Shown piece after piece: positions 53,844 to 62,637 of a stretch of DNA of 64,000 nucleotides; position 1 is the first letter of the stretch; the number at the start of each line of letters is the position of its first letter. Origin of the DNA: Bradyrhizobium yuanmingense. Lineage in GTDB: Bacteria; Pseudomonadota; Alphaproteobacteria; Rhizobiales; Xanthobacteraceae. The position numbers and the translations under genes were made by a program. The DNA is taken from the NCBI RefSeq assembly GCF_900094575.1, contig NZ_FMAE01000005.1, positions 736,092-800,091 of the forward strand. Direction: 5' to 3'. Under the pieces are notes generated by a model. That model saw nothing but the letters and a program-made list of their open reading frames with translations. It did no database searches and was not told where the DNA came from.

Positions 53844-54994
53844 ACGCCGAGCCGCGACCAGCACTCACGAGTGGGGCGCGGCGCACCACCGGCGAGCGGC
53901 GGCGTTCGCGCTGGATTGCCGCGGCCGCACTCGGCCTGATCAGCAGCACGTTTTCGACAATCGTCAGCCAGCTCTTCGCTGCCCGAATCGGCCGCGATGC
54001 GGCGGTCGATTGGATGACGGTTGCCGCGATTCCTGCGCGCGACTGGGCGATCAGCTCCGAGCCATCCTGGAGCGCGATCCTGGCCGGGATCGCCTTTCAC
54101 CAATGGGCCGATTTTTCCTGGGCGTTGGTTTTCTTCGGCGTGCTCGGACGCTGGACGGCCGACTTGCGGCCGATGACGATCCTGCTGCTGGCGCTGCCCT
54201 GGGCCGCGTTCTCTTCAGGCATGGAATGGTTCGTGCTGGTGCCGCTGTTTCCATTCTGGCAGCCGCTGTTCACGCTGCAACAACCCTACTGGATCGGGCT
54301 GCTGGTGCATGGCTCCTCCGCCGTGATGTATCCCCTGTTCGCGCGCCTGCGCTGGAGGCGCGGGACTGCGCCTGACAGCGACGTGCGGTTCACGAATATA
54401 TGGATCACCGGCGCGCTGGCCTTGATTGCGGTGCTCGGGGCGGTCGCATTGTTCGGCGGTCATGGTTACGAGCCGCCGTGGATGGGCCGCGACAGGGATC
54501 AAGACCAAGCCTACATCCGTCACATGACAACGCATCATGCCCAGGGCATCGAGCTGGCGCGGACGGCTGCCGAGCGCGCGCAGGATCCGCATCTGCGCAA
54601 GCTCGCAATGCTGATGGTCGCGAGCCAGACCGGAGAGAACCGCATATTCGAGAATTGGTGGCTGAGCTGGTTCGACACGGAGATGCCCGATTGCAGCACC
54701 GAGGAGCGGGCGGCGATGCCGGGCTTCCTGACGCCGGCCGAGATGCGCCAGGTCAAGACCGCGCCGCCGGACCAGTTCGACATGCTGTTCATCGAGGCGA
54801 TGAGCCGGCATCACCGCGGTGCGGTCAGGATGGCCGACCAGATGTGGCACAGCCGCGGCGACCCTCGTCTGCGCATCATGGCGCATGCCATCCGCCACGA
54901 GCAGCAGGGCGAGATCGCGCTGATGCACGGCACGCGCGGCCTCGCCGCCGTGACCACAGGCGTCCGCAACATGCTCGGCGACAACGTCAATTGA
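53840..54994 (+). CDS. Membrane protein with C-terminal DUF305 domain
   Basis: A 384-residue protein starting with GTG inside the csbD stop. The first 210 residues have five or six hydrophobic segments. The C-terminal 165 residues form a DUF305 four-helix ferritin-like domain with the paired histidine motifs HMTTHHAQGIELA and MSRHHRGAVRMA. DUF305 domains often bind copper or occur in metal-stress genes. The fusion with a multi-helix membrane part is not the usual single-domain form. Confidence 0.85.
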   Translation: MNAEPRPALTSGARRTTGERRRSRWIAAAALGLISSTFSTIVSQLFAARIGRDAAVDWMTVAAIPARDWAISSEPSWSAILAGIAFHQWADFSWALVFFGVLGRWTADLRPMTILLLALPWAAFSSGMEWFVLVPLFPFWQPLFTLQQPYWIGLLVHGSSAVMYPLFARLRWRRGTAPDSDVRFTNIWITGALALIAVLGAVALFGGHGYEPPWMGRDRDQDQAYIRHMTTHHAQGIELARTAAERAQDPHLRKLAMLMVASQTGENRIFENWWLSWFDTEMPDCSTEERAAMPGFLTPAEMRQVKTAPPDQFDMLFIEAMSRHHRGAVRMADQMWHSRGDPRLRIMAHAIRHEQQGEIALMHGTRGLAAVTTGVRNMLGDNVN

Positions 54995-55122
54995 ACGTGA
55001 GGATCTTGTATCGGCAAGCGGCCTGCTGCCTCGCCGATACTCCAGACGAACCTATCAAACGTTAATGCTTTCCGCCGTCATTATCGGCCACACTTGGGCC
55101 GACGGGGGCCGTCGGAGATCAA

Positions 55123-55905
55123 ATGCAGGCAGGATTTGCTTTCTCGAGGCTGGCCGACCGCCTGACGAGCCTCGTCGAACTGACCCCGGAACATCTCGAT
55201 CTGCTTGCGGACATGCCGAGCAGCATCGCGCATTTCGGCGCGCATCAGACCATCCTGCGGCAAGGTGATGAGGCAACGCAATGCTGCCTGGTGCTCCAGG
55301 GATATCTGTCCTGGCAGAATGACGAAAGCGCAGATGGCCAGATCACCGCGATTTGCGTGCCCGGCGACATCGCCAACCTGCAAAGCCTGTATCGCCCGCG
55401 CATCGAGGGCAACCTGACCGCGCTCGGTTCCGCAATCGTCGCGCTCGTGCCGCACCGCTTCTTTCGCGAGCTCGCGGTGCGATCTCCGGCAATGTCGCAC
55501 GCCTTGCTGTTGATGCTGCTTGCCGATCACGCCATCCAGCGCAACTGGACGGTGAACCTCGGCAGCCGGGACGCGTTGACACGTGTGGCGCACCTGCTCT
55601 GCGAGATCACGGTGCGGCTGCAAACCGTCGGGCTCGCCCGGGATTTCAGGTTGTCCTCGCCCTTCACCCAGTCCGACCTCGCCGCAGCCTGCAGCATCTC
55701 CCCGGTCCATGCCAACCGCACCATCCAGGAGCTGCGCCGCTGCCATCTGCTGCAATGGCAGGGCAAGACCTTGACCATCACGGACTGGCCGGGCCTGGTC
55801 CGGCTCGCCGGCTTCGACCCAACCTACCTGAGCATGCGGTCCGGCGCGGACGATGCTCGGCCGCCGCATGCGAGACCGGTGGCGGCCGACGTCGCGGTCG
55901 CTTGA
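55123..55905 (+). CDS. Crp/Fnr-family regulator, paralogue of 42937
   Basis: A 260-residue regulator with the sensor barrel at 25-130 (ILRQGDEATQCCLVLQGYLSW, CVPGDIANL) and a winged HTH at 180-235 (FTQSDLAAACSISPVHANRTIQELRRCHLL). The hinge AIQRNWTVNLGSRDALTRVAHLLCEI matches that of the kinase-coupled regulator at 42937 almost position by position. No Fnr cysteine cluster. Target genes are unknown; the neighbouring isochorismatase and the DUF305 gene are candidates. Confidence 0.86.
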   Translation: MQAGFAFSRLADRLTSLVELTPEHLDLLADMPSSIAHFGAHQTILRQGDEATQCCLVLQGYLSWQNDESADGQITAICVPGDIANLQSLYRPRIEGNLTALGSAIVALVPHRFFRELAVRSPAMSHALLLMLLADHAIQRNWTVNLGSRDALTRVAHLLCEITVRLQTVGLARDFRLSSPFTQSDLAAACSISPVHANRTIQELRRCHLLQWQGKTLTITDWPGLVRLAGFDPTYLSMRSGADDARPPHARPVAADVAVA

Positions 55906-55953
55906 TCCGCCTCGTGGGCGCGAGGACCTTGCGCGGCTCAATGACGTCGGACC

Positions 55954-56562
55954 CTACTCCCGCCAGACCTCGGCCAGCTCTTCCGCTGTCACCAGGTCGA
56001 CCTGGCCGTGGAAGCGGGTGCGGTACATCGTCATGAGCGCGTCGTGGCCGACGTCGGACGAGCTGCACAGCGCGTCCTCGACAAGGACGATCCTGAAGCC
56101 GAGATCGACGGCGCTCAGCACCGTCGAGAGCACGCAGACGTCCGTCTCCGCGCCCGATATCACGACGGTGCCGACGTTCTTCTCGACCAGCAGGCTCGCA
56201 AGACCGGGATTGCTGAACGCGGAATAGGCCGGCTTGTCGATCATCGCCGCCGGCGGAACGAAACGTGCCAAGGCCGGCACGAGCTCCAGAGCCGATGACG
56301 GCAGATGCCTGCGCGTGGCCTGGCGCCAGCGGCGGAAATAACTCTGCCACTGCCCCGGGCGATCCTCCGGATCCTGCGGGGTGATGAAGCGTGTGAAGAT
56401 CGTTCTCTCCGCGTGGCGCGCAACGACCGAGACGACCGTCGGCAGCACCCGCTCCATCCAGGGCGTCGCCCAAAGGCCATCGGGGGCGAAAATGTTCTGC
56501 ATGTCGATGCACAGGTGAACGGCGCCGCGGATCTCGGCAACATCGGACATAGCGTCCCTCAT
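55954..56562 (-). CDS. Isochorismatase-family cysteine hydrolase
   Basis: A 202-residue hydrolase. The catalytic Asp is in HLCIDMQNIF, the Lys in IDKPAYSAF and the nucleophilic Cys in GAETDVCVLST, the triad of the isochorismatase/nicotinamidase superfamily. The substrate may be an amide such as nicotinamide or a ureido compound. Two start codons are plausible (56562 and 56550). A GGAAC-N16-CATT candidate promoter lies upstream. Confidence 0.88.
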   Translation of the reverse strand: MRDAMSDVAEIRGAVHLCIDMQNIFAPDGLWATPWMERVLPTVVSVVARHAERTIFTRFITPQDPEDRPGQWQSYFRRWRQATRRHLPSSALELVPALARFVPPAAMIDKPAYSAFSNPGLASLLVEKNVGTVVISGAETDVCVLSTVLSAVDLGFRIVLVEDALCSSSDVGHDALMTMYRTRFHGQVDLVTAEELAEVWRE

Positions 56563-56600
56563 CGTCCTCCACCTTCAAGCGCATTCGGCGACCAGTTGCG

Positions 56601-56625
56601 AATGCGGGGCGAGGGCTTTGGTTCC
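56601..56625 (-). promoter_or_regulatory. Weak EcfG-like promoter before the isochorismatase-family gene
   Basis: Minus strand GGAAC-N16-CATT. The -35 element and spacing fit; the -10 has one mismatch at a position that is usually conserved. Confidence 0.3.
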
Positions 56626-56780
56626 GAATCGCGGCGTGCAGCGCGAACCCCGCCCAGAAAAGCTATAAAAATGAAGGTGGTGCGCTCGGAGGGCGGTCGC
56701 ATTTTCTGCGATTTCAATGAGTTATCGAGGACTATCAATGCATCAGGGGCATTTCAAGTCTAAGAATATCTTTCAGGAAG

Positions 56781-56815
56781 GCCACCCAAGGCGCGTCTTG
56801 TCGGGTGGCGTTTTT
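56781..56815 (+). terminator. Orphan rho-independent terminator
   Basis: A 7-bp stem (gccaccc / gggtggc) with a 15-nt loop, followed by gttttt on the plus strand. No plus-strand gene ends here. The surrounding 392-nt gap (56563-56954) has no gene I can support. Confidence 0.55.
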
Positions 56816-56954
56816 CGAGAGATCGCGCTGTCCCACGGCACGATTGGTCCCACGCCGGCCACTCAAGGATCTAGGCTGCATATCAACCGACCAGTATGCG
56901 GAGCAGGCTGTTCAACATCGGCCCTGCGTCCTGCTCGCGAGACAATGCAACATT

Positions 56955-59900
56955 TCAAATCAGTAGGTCATGGTGCGCAGCTACAGGGGCGTGATGGGGA
57001 CCGTTATTGCCATGGTTGGCCGCGGGATCATCCAGTCCGTTGGGCAGGATTTTGACGAGGATATCGAGGGTGGCCGTCTGACCGGGCTTGACGCGTGGAT
57101 CGAGCGGAATGTGGACCTCTCTAGGTTCAATCGTGACGATGGGAGTGAAAGGAGTTGCGTCGCTGTCGAAGCGGAACACCCGCTCTTGATCGGCGGCGCC
57201 GGTCTCGAACGCAGCTTTAGCCGGCTGTGCGGCCTCCGATGCGATTGCGGCAGGTTGCGTAGCGTGCTGCGAGTTTCCGTTCCCTGCACTATCGCCTTTT
57301 GTGGCGCTCGATTCGGCAATTTCAGCTGCTGCTGATGCCTTTGCGGAGGTCGAGTGTGACGAGTGTGAATTGTATCCTGAATTACTGTGCTGCAGGTCAG
57401 CCAATTTTGCCGTGGCCACTGCTGCCGACGCGCTTGCGTTCGATGCACGATGATTGTCGCCATCGCCGACACTCATCTCGGACATGAAGACAGTTTCAGC
57501 CAACTCCGTGGTTGTCGCCTTTACAGGCTCCGGCTCCGCCGTTGCAACACTTTCGTCAGCCTTCGGGCCGTGAGCAGAGGTCGAATGCTCCCATTTGTTA
57601 CTCTGCTCCACGCCGCTGGGCTCTGCCATCTTCGCTGACTCGCGCGTATAGGCTGGAGTCCAGGAATGATGCTCGTTGTCATTGCCGAGGCCATTGCCCG
57701 GTGTCGCCTTTGCTTCGGCCGTCTCGGTGGCCGCCGTTGCCGACCCTCGCTCCGACGCGCGCGAGTTGCTGTGGTCCAGACCGCCTGGTTCGGCCGCTTT
57801 TGATGGCCCTGACGAATCGTCCGAAGCCAGTGGATCATGCGCGTTGTCCTTGCCGGCGCGATTGCCCGGCATGGACTTCACTTCGGCCGTCTCTGTGGCC
57901 ACCTTTGCCGACCCTCGCTTCGACGCGTGCGAGTTGCTGTCGTCCAGACCGCCTGGTTCGGCCGTTTTCACTAACCCCGACGGATCGTCCGAAGCCAGTG
58001 AATCATGCGCGTTGTCCTTGCCGGCGCGATTGCCCGATACGGACTTCGCGTCGGCCGTCTCCGTGGCCGCCTTTGCCGACCCTCGCTCCGACGCGTGCGA
58101 GTTGCTGGCGCCCAGGCCGCCTGGTTCGACCGTTTTCGCTGGCCCGGACGAATCGTCCGAAGCGAGTGAATCATGCGCGTTGTCCTTGCCGGCGCGATGG
58201 TCCGGCATGGACTTCGCTTCGGCCGTCTCCGTGGGTGCCTTTGCCGACCCTTGCTCCGACGCGTGCGAGTTGCTGTGGTCCAGGCCGCCTGGTTCGGCCG
58301 TTTTCGCTGACCCTGACGAACGGTCCGAAGCCGGTGGATCATGCGCGTTGTCCTTGCCGGCGCGATTGTCCGGCATGGACTTCGCTTCGGCCGTCTCCGT
58401 GGCTGCCTTTGCCGACCCTCGCTCCGACGCGTGCGAGTTGCTGTGGTCCCGGCCGCCTGGTTCGGCCGCTTTTGCTGGCCCTGACCAATCGTCCGAAGCC
58501 AATGAATCATGCGCGTTGTCCTTGCCAGCGCGATTGCCCGGCATGGACTTCACGTCGGCCGTATCTCTGGCGCCGGCCATTGCAGACATTTGCTCGGGAG
58601 CGTGCTGCGCCCCTTCGCGGTCGTCCCTGTGCGCTGTCGCGAGGCTCGATTCACCAAAATCGGCTGCTTCCGGTGCGTTTTTAGAGGTTGAATGCACCGG
58701 CTCGCCATGTTCCGCGCTGCCTGTTTCTGCCGTCTTCCCTGACCTTCCCGAAGGGTCCGAAGCCGGGGATTGACGCTCGTTCTCATCACCGACATCACTC
58801 CCAGGTATGAAGCCACCGTCCGTCTGCTCCGCACCTGTTTCCTTTGCAGGCCATGGCTCCAGAACATGCTGTGAGTTACTGCCGCCCGCGCTACCGGCCG
58901 CTGCGATGCTGGGGCCGGTGCCTGCATCGTTCCCCTGACTCTTCAATGTAAGACTTTCAACTTCCGTTACCGCTGCAGCATGAGCAAGCACGATCGGTGA
59001 TATGCGAGCCGACCCCTCGGTCCCATCCACGCTCTCTTCCGTTGTGCGGACCGGCGCGAATTCAGTCCTCAAGCCGGCATCAGCCAGACTGTCCCAAACT
59101 CCATTGGTCCCGAATGTGCTCTCTCTCGTCCCGATACTTGCATGGGCACTGTCGGTACTCAGAATAGCTTCGATTGCAATCACGGATGTCAGCGCTTCTT
59201 CGAGCTGCTCCAACGTGAGAGCGGCCGCCGCGGCTGTCGGCTGGCCGACAAAATCCGATTCTGCGATGGATACAATTCCCGGCAGATGGATTTCCAACAG
59301 GTCGCGGTCTCCGATCTCCAGAACATGATCGGTCGCATTCACATAGACGATCGTTTCATTGGTTGTGGAGTTGAAGATCCAAGCGACGGTGTGTGGCGGT
59401 ATGGACTTGCTTGCTGCTGTCATATGAAGCCTGGCAAGGGCTCCGAAAGCCGCAAGATTGATCCTGCTCGGCCCAGACGCGAAGTTGAAGACAGAGTCGG
59501 AAGAGGTAGAACTGGAATCGGTCGGGTCGCGATGAACAACGTTTTCAGTGACGTTGCCGCCCATCAGCTGATCGTGGCTATATCCGCTACTACCGGCATC
59601 GTGACTGAAGTGCACGAGGCCGGCAAGTTTTTGGAGAGTCTCCCCTACGGTACCATCACTCGAGTGGCCCCGAGTGCCTTCTCCGGCGGCGCTTTCATTT
59701 TCAGCGGCCACAAACGCGGAAGGCAGGCGAGAAGCCTGCGCAAGGAAACCCGGGACTGAATCATCTACATGATGATCGTCGGCATTGGTGATCGCAGCCA
59801 GTTTGGTGGCCGCATTGTATCCGGTAACGTCCACGAAGCTGTCGAGCGGCGCTTTGGCCGGGTCATGCGACGGCAATGCCAAATGGGGATCGCTGAGTGT

Positions 59901-61103
59901 GTAGATCAACGCACCGGTGAGGGTGGCGAAAGTACCATACCCTCCGTGAATCAAAGTCGGATTGGATGTCAGCCGCGAGAATAGATGTTCCTCGGTGGAG
60001 TCACCTCCAATCTTCGCGTCGTTCATTCCTCGCAGGGAAGGTGTGGCCAAACCGGGCGTGCTTGATCCAACAGAACCGTAGTCCTTCCACGATTTCGAGC
60101 CTGCGGATTGCTCAGCGGTGCGAGGCGCTTCCATTGCCGAGGCCGCGGTCGAGATTTGGCTCGCCCCGACAAAAACGCCTCTCTGAGTGAGCGACGGCTT
60201 TTCGTCGGAATCCGCGACGATGGCGTGACGGAGGATAGCTCGCTTCCAGAGCTCATATTCGGCATACTCCACCGCGGGGCCGGTGCTGTCGTCATGCGGA
60301 AGAATGTCGTTTGCCTCCGACGCCTTGAGTTCGTCCGCAATGGCGACCGCCAGGAGAGCCAGCGAGAGCATTCCGAACCCGGACGGGCGTTGTAGCAATG
60401 CGAGGGTGGCGAGCACCGTCCTGTTGGTTATTTCAAGCTTCTGAAATATGTTGTGCAGGTGTACTTTAACGGTTCCATCTGAAACGTTTAGCTGGTGCGC
60501 GATCTCCTTGTTCGACATTCCTTCTGACACCAGTCGTACAATTTGACGTTCGCGCGGCGTCAATAGCTCCAGTAGGTTGTCGATTTTGCTGCTGTCGGTT
60601 TTCTCGACGGTTGGCGAGAGATCGGACTGCTCCAAAAAGCTACGCTTCGTCATCAGTCGCAGCGATCGCAGCACAGCGTCCGGTGCAACATGCTTCGCGA
60701 TTGCATCACACGCGCCAGCAGCGATGGCCAAGGTTAGATCGTGGTCCGTGTCGGAATCTGTAAAGAACACCAGGCGCGTGGGCAGCCGATCAGCTTTCGC
60801 AATGACGAGGATCTCGGATGCCGTTAGATCTGGCAGGGTGTCAGCAAGAAGTGCAACGTCGGGTGTCAAATTCCGCATCGCTTGGATGCAGCTTGTCCCG
60901 TCGCTGCACGACGCGATGACGTCGAAGTCCGGCTGTGCCCCGAGTATCGACTCTAGCCCCCGTAGAACGATCGGCTGTCGATCTACGATCACAAGCCGGA
61001 CGGGCTTGAGTATCCGCTCTTTCGCAGACGTGTCTAACATGGACTCTGCCTCGACCCGGCCGTCTATGTCCTTCGGCATATAGCCGAGACCGAGTGAAGT
61101 CAT
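56955..61103 (-). CDS. Giant NarL/LuxR-type response regulator with repeat-rich, adhesin-like extension
   Basis: A 1382-residue protein. A receiver-like domain (34-150) keeps D41 and K137, but the usual phospho-acceptor position is A87, with D88 next to it. The LuxR HTH (181-238) is intact, including LTPRERQIVRLVSEGMSNKEIA. A hydrophobic stretch (242-257) follows. Residues 260-850 are Ser/Ala/Asp/His-rich and include a segment near 545-620 (HTVAWIFNSTTNETIVYVN...) that resembles domains of large secreted bradyrhizobial adhesins. Residues 853-1132 are five 56-residue repeats, with a decayed sixth. The C-terminal 70 residues contain FRFDSDATPFTP and PLDPRVKPGQTA and end HHDLLI. The ATG at 61103 has no clear ribosome site; ATG 61040, with GAGG upstream, is a good alternative. 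Confidence 0.8.
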   Translation of the reverse strand: MTSLGLGYMPKDIDGRVEAESMLDTSAKERILKPVRLVIVDRQPIVLRGLESILGAQPDFDVIASCSDGTSCIQAMRNLTPDVALLADTLPDLTASEILVIAKADRLPTRLVFFTDSDTDHDLTLAIAAGACDAIAKHVAPDAVLRSLRLMTKRSFLEQSDLSPTVEKTDSSKIDNLLELLTPRERQIVRLVSEGMSNKEIAHQLNVSDGTVKVHLHNIFQKLEITNRTVLATLALLQRPSGFGMLSLALLAVAIADELKASEANDILPHDDSTGPAVEYAEYELWKRAILRHAIVADSDEKPSLTQRGVFVGASQISTAASAMEAPRTAEQSAGSKSWKDYGSVGSSTPGLATPSLRGMNDAKIGGDSTEEHLFSRLTSNPTLIHGGYGTFATLTGALIYTLSDPHLALPSHDPAKAPLDSFVDVTGYNAATKLAAITNADDHHVDDSVPGFLAQASRLPSAFVAAENESAAGEGTRGHSSDGTVGETLQKLAGLVHFSHDAGSSGYSHDQLMGGNVTENVVHRDPTDSSSTSSDSVFNFASGPSRINLAAFGALARLHMTAASKSIPPHTVAWIFNSTTNETIVYVNATDHVLEIGDRDLLEIHLPGIVSIAESDFVGQPTAAAAALTLEQLEEALTSVIAIEAILSTDSAHASIGTRESTFGTNGVWDSLADAGLRTEFAPVRTTEESVDGTEGSARISPIVLAHAAAVTEVESLTLKSQGNDAGTGPSIAAAGSAGGSNSQHVLEPWPAKETGAEQTDGGFIPGSDVGDENERQSPASDPSGRSGKTAETGSAEHGEPVHSTSKNAPEAADFGESSLATAHRDDREGAQHAPEQMSAMAGARDTADVKSMPGNRAGKDNAHDSLASDDWSGPAKAAEPGGRDHSNSHASERGSAKAATETAEAKSMPDNRAGKDNAHDPPASDRSSGSAKTAEPGGLDHSNSHASEQGSAKAPTETAEAKSMPDHRAGKDNAHDSLASDDSSGPAKTVEPGGLGASNSHASERGSAKAATETADAKSVSGNRAGKDNAHDSLASDDPSGLVKTAEPGGLDDSNSHASKRGSAKVATETAEVKSMPGNRAGKDNAHDPLASDDSSGPSKAAEPGGLDHSNSRASERGSATAATETAEAKATPGNGLGNDNEHHSWTPAYTRESAKMAEPSGVEQSNKWEHSTSAHGPKADESVATAEPEPVKATTTELAETVFMSEMSVGDGDNHRASNASASAAVATAKLADLQHSNSGYNSHSSHSTSAKASAAAEIAESSATKGDSAGNGNSQHATQPAAIASEAAQPAKAAFETGAADQERVFRFDSDATPFTPIVTIEPREVHIPLDPRVKPGQTATLDILVKILPNGLDDPAANHGNNGPHHAPVAAHHDLLI
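57708..58547 (-). repeat. Five in-frame 168-bp tandem repeats inside the giant regulator gene
   Basis: Units begin at 58547, 58379, 58211, 58043 and 57875, each encoding 56 residues of the form S-M-P-x-N-R-A-G-K-D-N-A-H-D...EPGG...SNSHASERGSA...ETAEAK. The word gcgttgtcct recurs every 168 nt exactly. A degenerate sixth unit follows to about 57549. The unit length is a multiple of three, so gain or loss keeps the frame. Confidence 0.92.
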
Positions 61104-61691
61104 TAAAATACAACGAATAGAATAAAGAAAGAGATTTAATCCGGTTTAACCATATCTAAAATCGCGAATTTGACGTGCAAATGTGCCCATTTGCCGTAGG
61201 TCCTAGCCTTTTGCCGAACAGTACGGCGACGCCAGGCCGTTGGGTGGGCTTCGAGTGGGGCACACGAACGGCTCACGGCCGTCATTCCAACGCTATTGGT
61301 CCCGGCGGCCAGAACGCCATCTTGGAAATTGTCCGCCCCTGAGACGAGACTTTCAGAGCGCGCTCGCGATCCGCGCCTGGCGCGCTTCACAACTCAAGGC
61401 CGATCAGCTGTTCGGAGACTGATCGTTGGCTGGGATGCTGTTCAGCCGCAGCGCAGGCTGCCGTCGGCGAGTCGACGACATCAATTGCAGGTCCGCGACA
61501 GGTCCGTATAAGCGCAAGCTGGAGTCGCGGGCGCAGGCCGTCCCTTGAATGGCGGACCAGCGCGTGCTGGCCTTCATCGCAGGAACCATATCTGTGGTTG
61601 CCAGTTGACTGCTGTTGAGCTGCACGCCGGACAGCAGCTTGACGAGCCGGCATGAGTTCTCGCGCCGAACATCCGTCGGGGGGTTGATCCC
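61104..61691. other. 588-nt divergent spacer between the giant regulator and a Crp-type gene
   Basis: AT-richer at the left end (61104-61160: runs such as aaagaaagagattt). No gene supported: frames are short and arginine-rich. It must contain the promoters of both divergent regulators. I found no clear sigma54, EcfG or Fnr-type site. Confidence 0.45.
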
Positions 61692-62483
61692 ATGATGGAC
61701 CACGCGACCAGGGTTGGTAATCGGTTGTTAGCAGCGTTGCCGCCGGCGGATTTTGCTTTGCTTGCACCTCATCTGCGGAAGATCGGGATCGAGCGCGATA
61801 CGGTGCTCGTCCGATCAGGCGATCGGATCGAACATCTTCTCTTCCCCCTGAGCGGCGCGATAGCCACTATCATGGAGTTGCCGAACGGGCAGACGGTCGC
61901 CACGACGATAGTGGGCCATGAAGGGGCTGTGGGTCTGACGTCAGCGCTTGGCGCCTCCCACTCGCCCGTGACGGCCGTTGCTCGCATCGCCGGGACCGCG
62001 CTGCAGATCTCGCCCGCGCAATTCCTGACAGCGCAACATTGCAGCCCCGCCGTCGCAGCGATGGTGCAAGTGTTCACGAGATCGTTGCTGACGCAACTCC
62101 AGCACGTGGCTGCCTGCAACGCATTACATTCTGTCGAAGCCCGCTTGGCGCGCTGGCTGCTTCACATTCACGATCGGGCAAATGGCAGCGATCTCCTCCC
62201 GCTGACCCAAGAAACGTTGTCGGAATTGCTGGGCGTCCGCCGCACCACCGTCACACATGTCGTGAGCACAATGCGGACATCAAGAGCACTAAGATCCAAT
62301 CGACGTGGCCAGCTTGAAATCGATCGGCCGCGGCTCGAAGCCATGGCATGCGAATGCTACAAGGTCATGAGCCGCAGAATCGATCGGATCGTCTCGCAGA
62401 GCACGGTCGGGCTCGTTCATAGGCCTCCAGCGCGGAGCGCCTCCCGCTCGCCTGGCGGCCGAATAGCCGGGACAGGCTCTTAG
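61692..62483 (+). CDS. Crp/Fnr-family regulator
   Basis: A 263-residue regulator. Barrel: IERDTVLVRSGDRIEHLLFPLSGAIATIMELPNGQTVATTIVGHEGAVGL. Helix: LHSVEARLARWLLHIHDRA. Winged HTH: LPLTQETLSELLGVRRTTVTHVVSTM. The sequence belongs to the GHEGAVGL type common in rhizobia and differs from the regulators at 42937 and 55123. The tail is Arg/Ser/Pro-rich. It is divergent from the giant LuxR-type gene and could control it. Confidence 0.86.
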   Translation: MMDHATRVGNRLLAALPPADFALLAPHLRKIGIERDTVLVRSGDRIEHLLFPLSGAIATIMELPNGQTVATTIVGHEGAVGLTSALGASHSPVTAVARIAGTALQISPAQFLTAQHCSPAVAAMVQVFTRSLLTQLQHVAACNALHSVEARLARWLLHIHDRANGSDLLPLTQETLSELLGVRRTTVTHVVSTMRTSRALRSNRRGQLEIDRPRLEAMACECYKVMSRRIDRIVSQSTVGLVHRPPARSASRSPGGRIAGTGS

Positions 62484-62637
62484 AACCAGTTCGTTTTCGC
62501 GAACCACCCCGCATTTGCCCGCGCCATTCGGCAAACCGCGCGAGGCTCGGTCGCTGCAAACGTCCGATCCTGCGCGGCATTTCTTTCGACTTTGCGGCCG
62601 GCTCCCGGCCGAAGCGAACAATGGACGAAAATTCCTG

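Noticed and set aside
56717..57055. 112-codon plus-strand frame
   Set aside because: Crosses a rho-independent terminator and overlaps the 3' end of the giant regulator gene; no conserved pattern.
57708..58547. CRISPR-like array
   Set aside because: Units are 168 bp, contiguous and coding, with no short repeat/unique spacer alternation and no cas genes.
57512..58773. Two long plus-strand frames (390 and 365 codons) and a 179-codon minus frame over the tandem repeats
   Set aside because: Because the repeat is a multiple of three and GC-rich, every frame stays open across it; only the minus frame continuous with the receiver and HTH has domain support.
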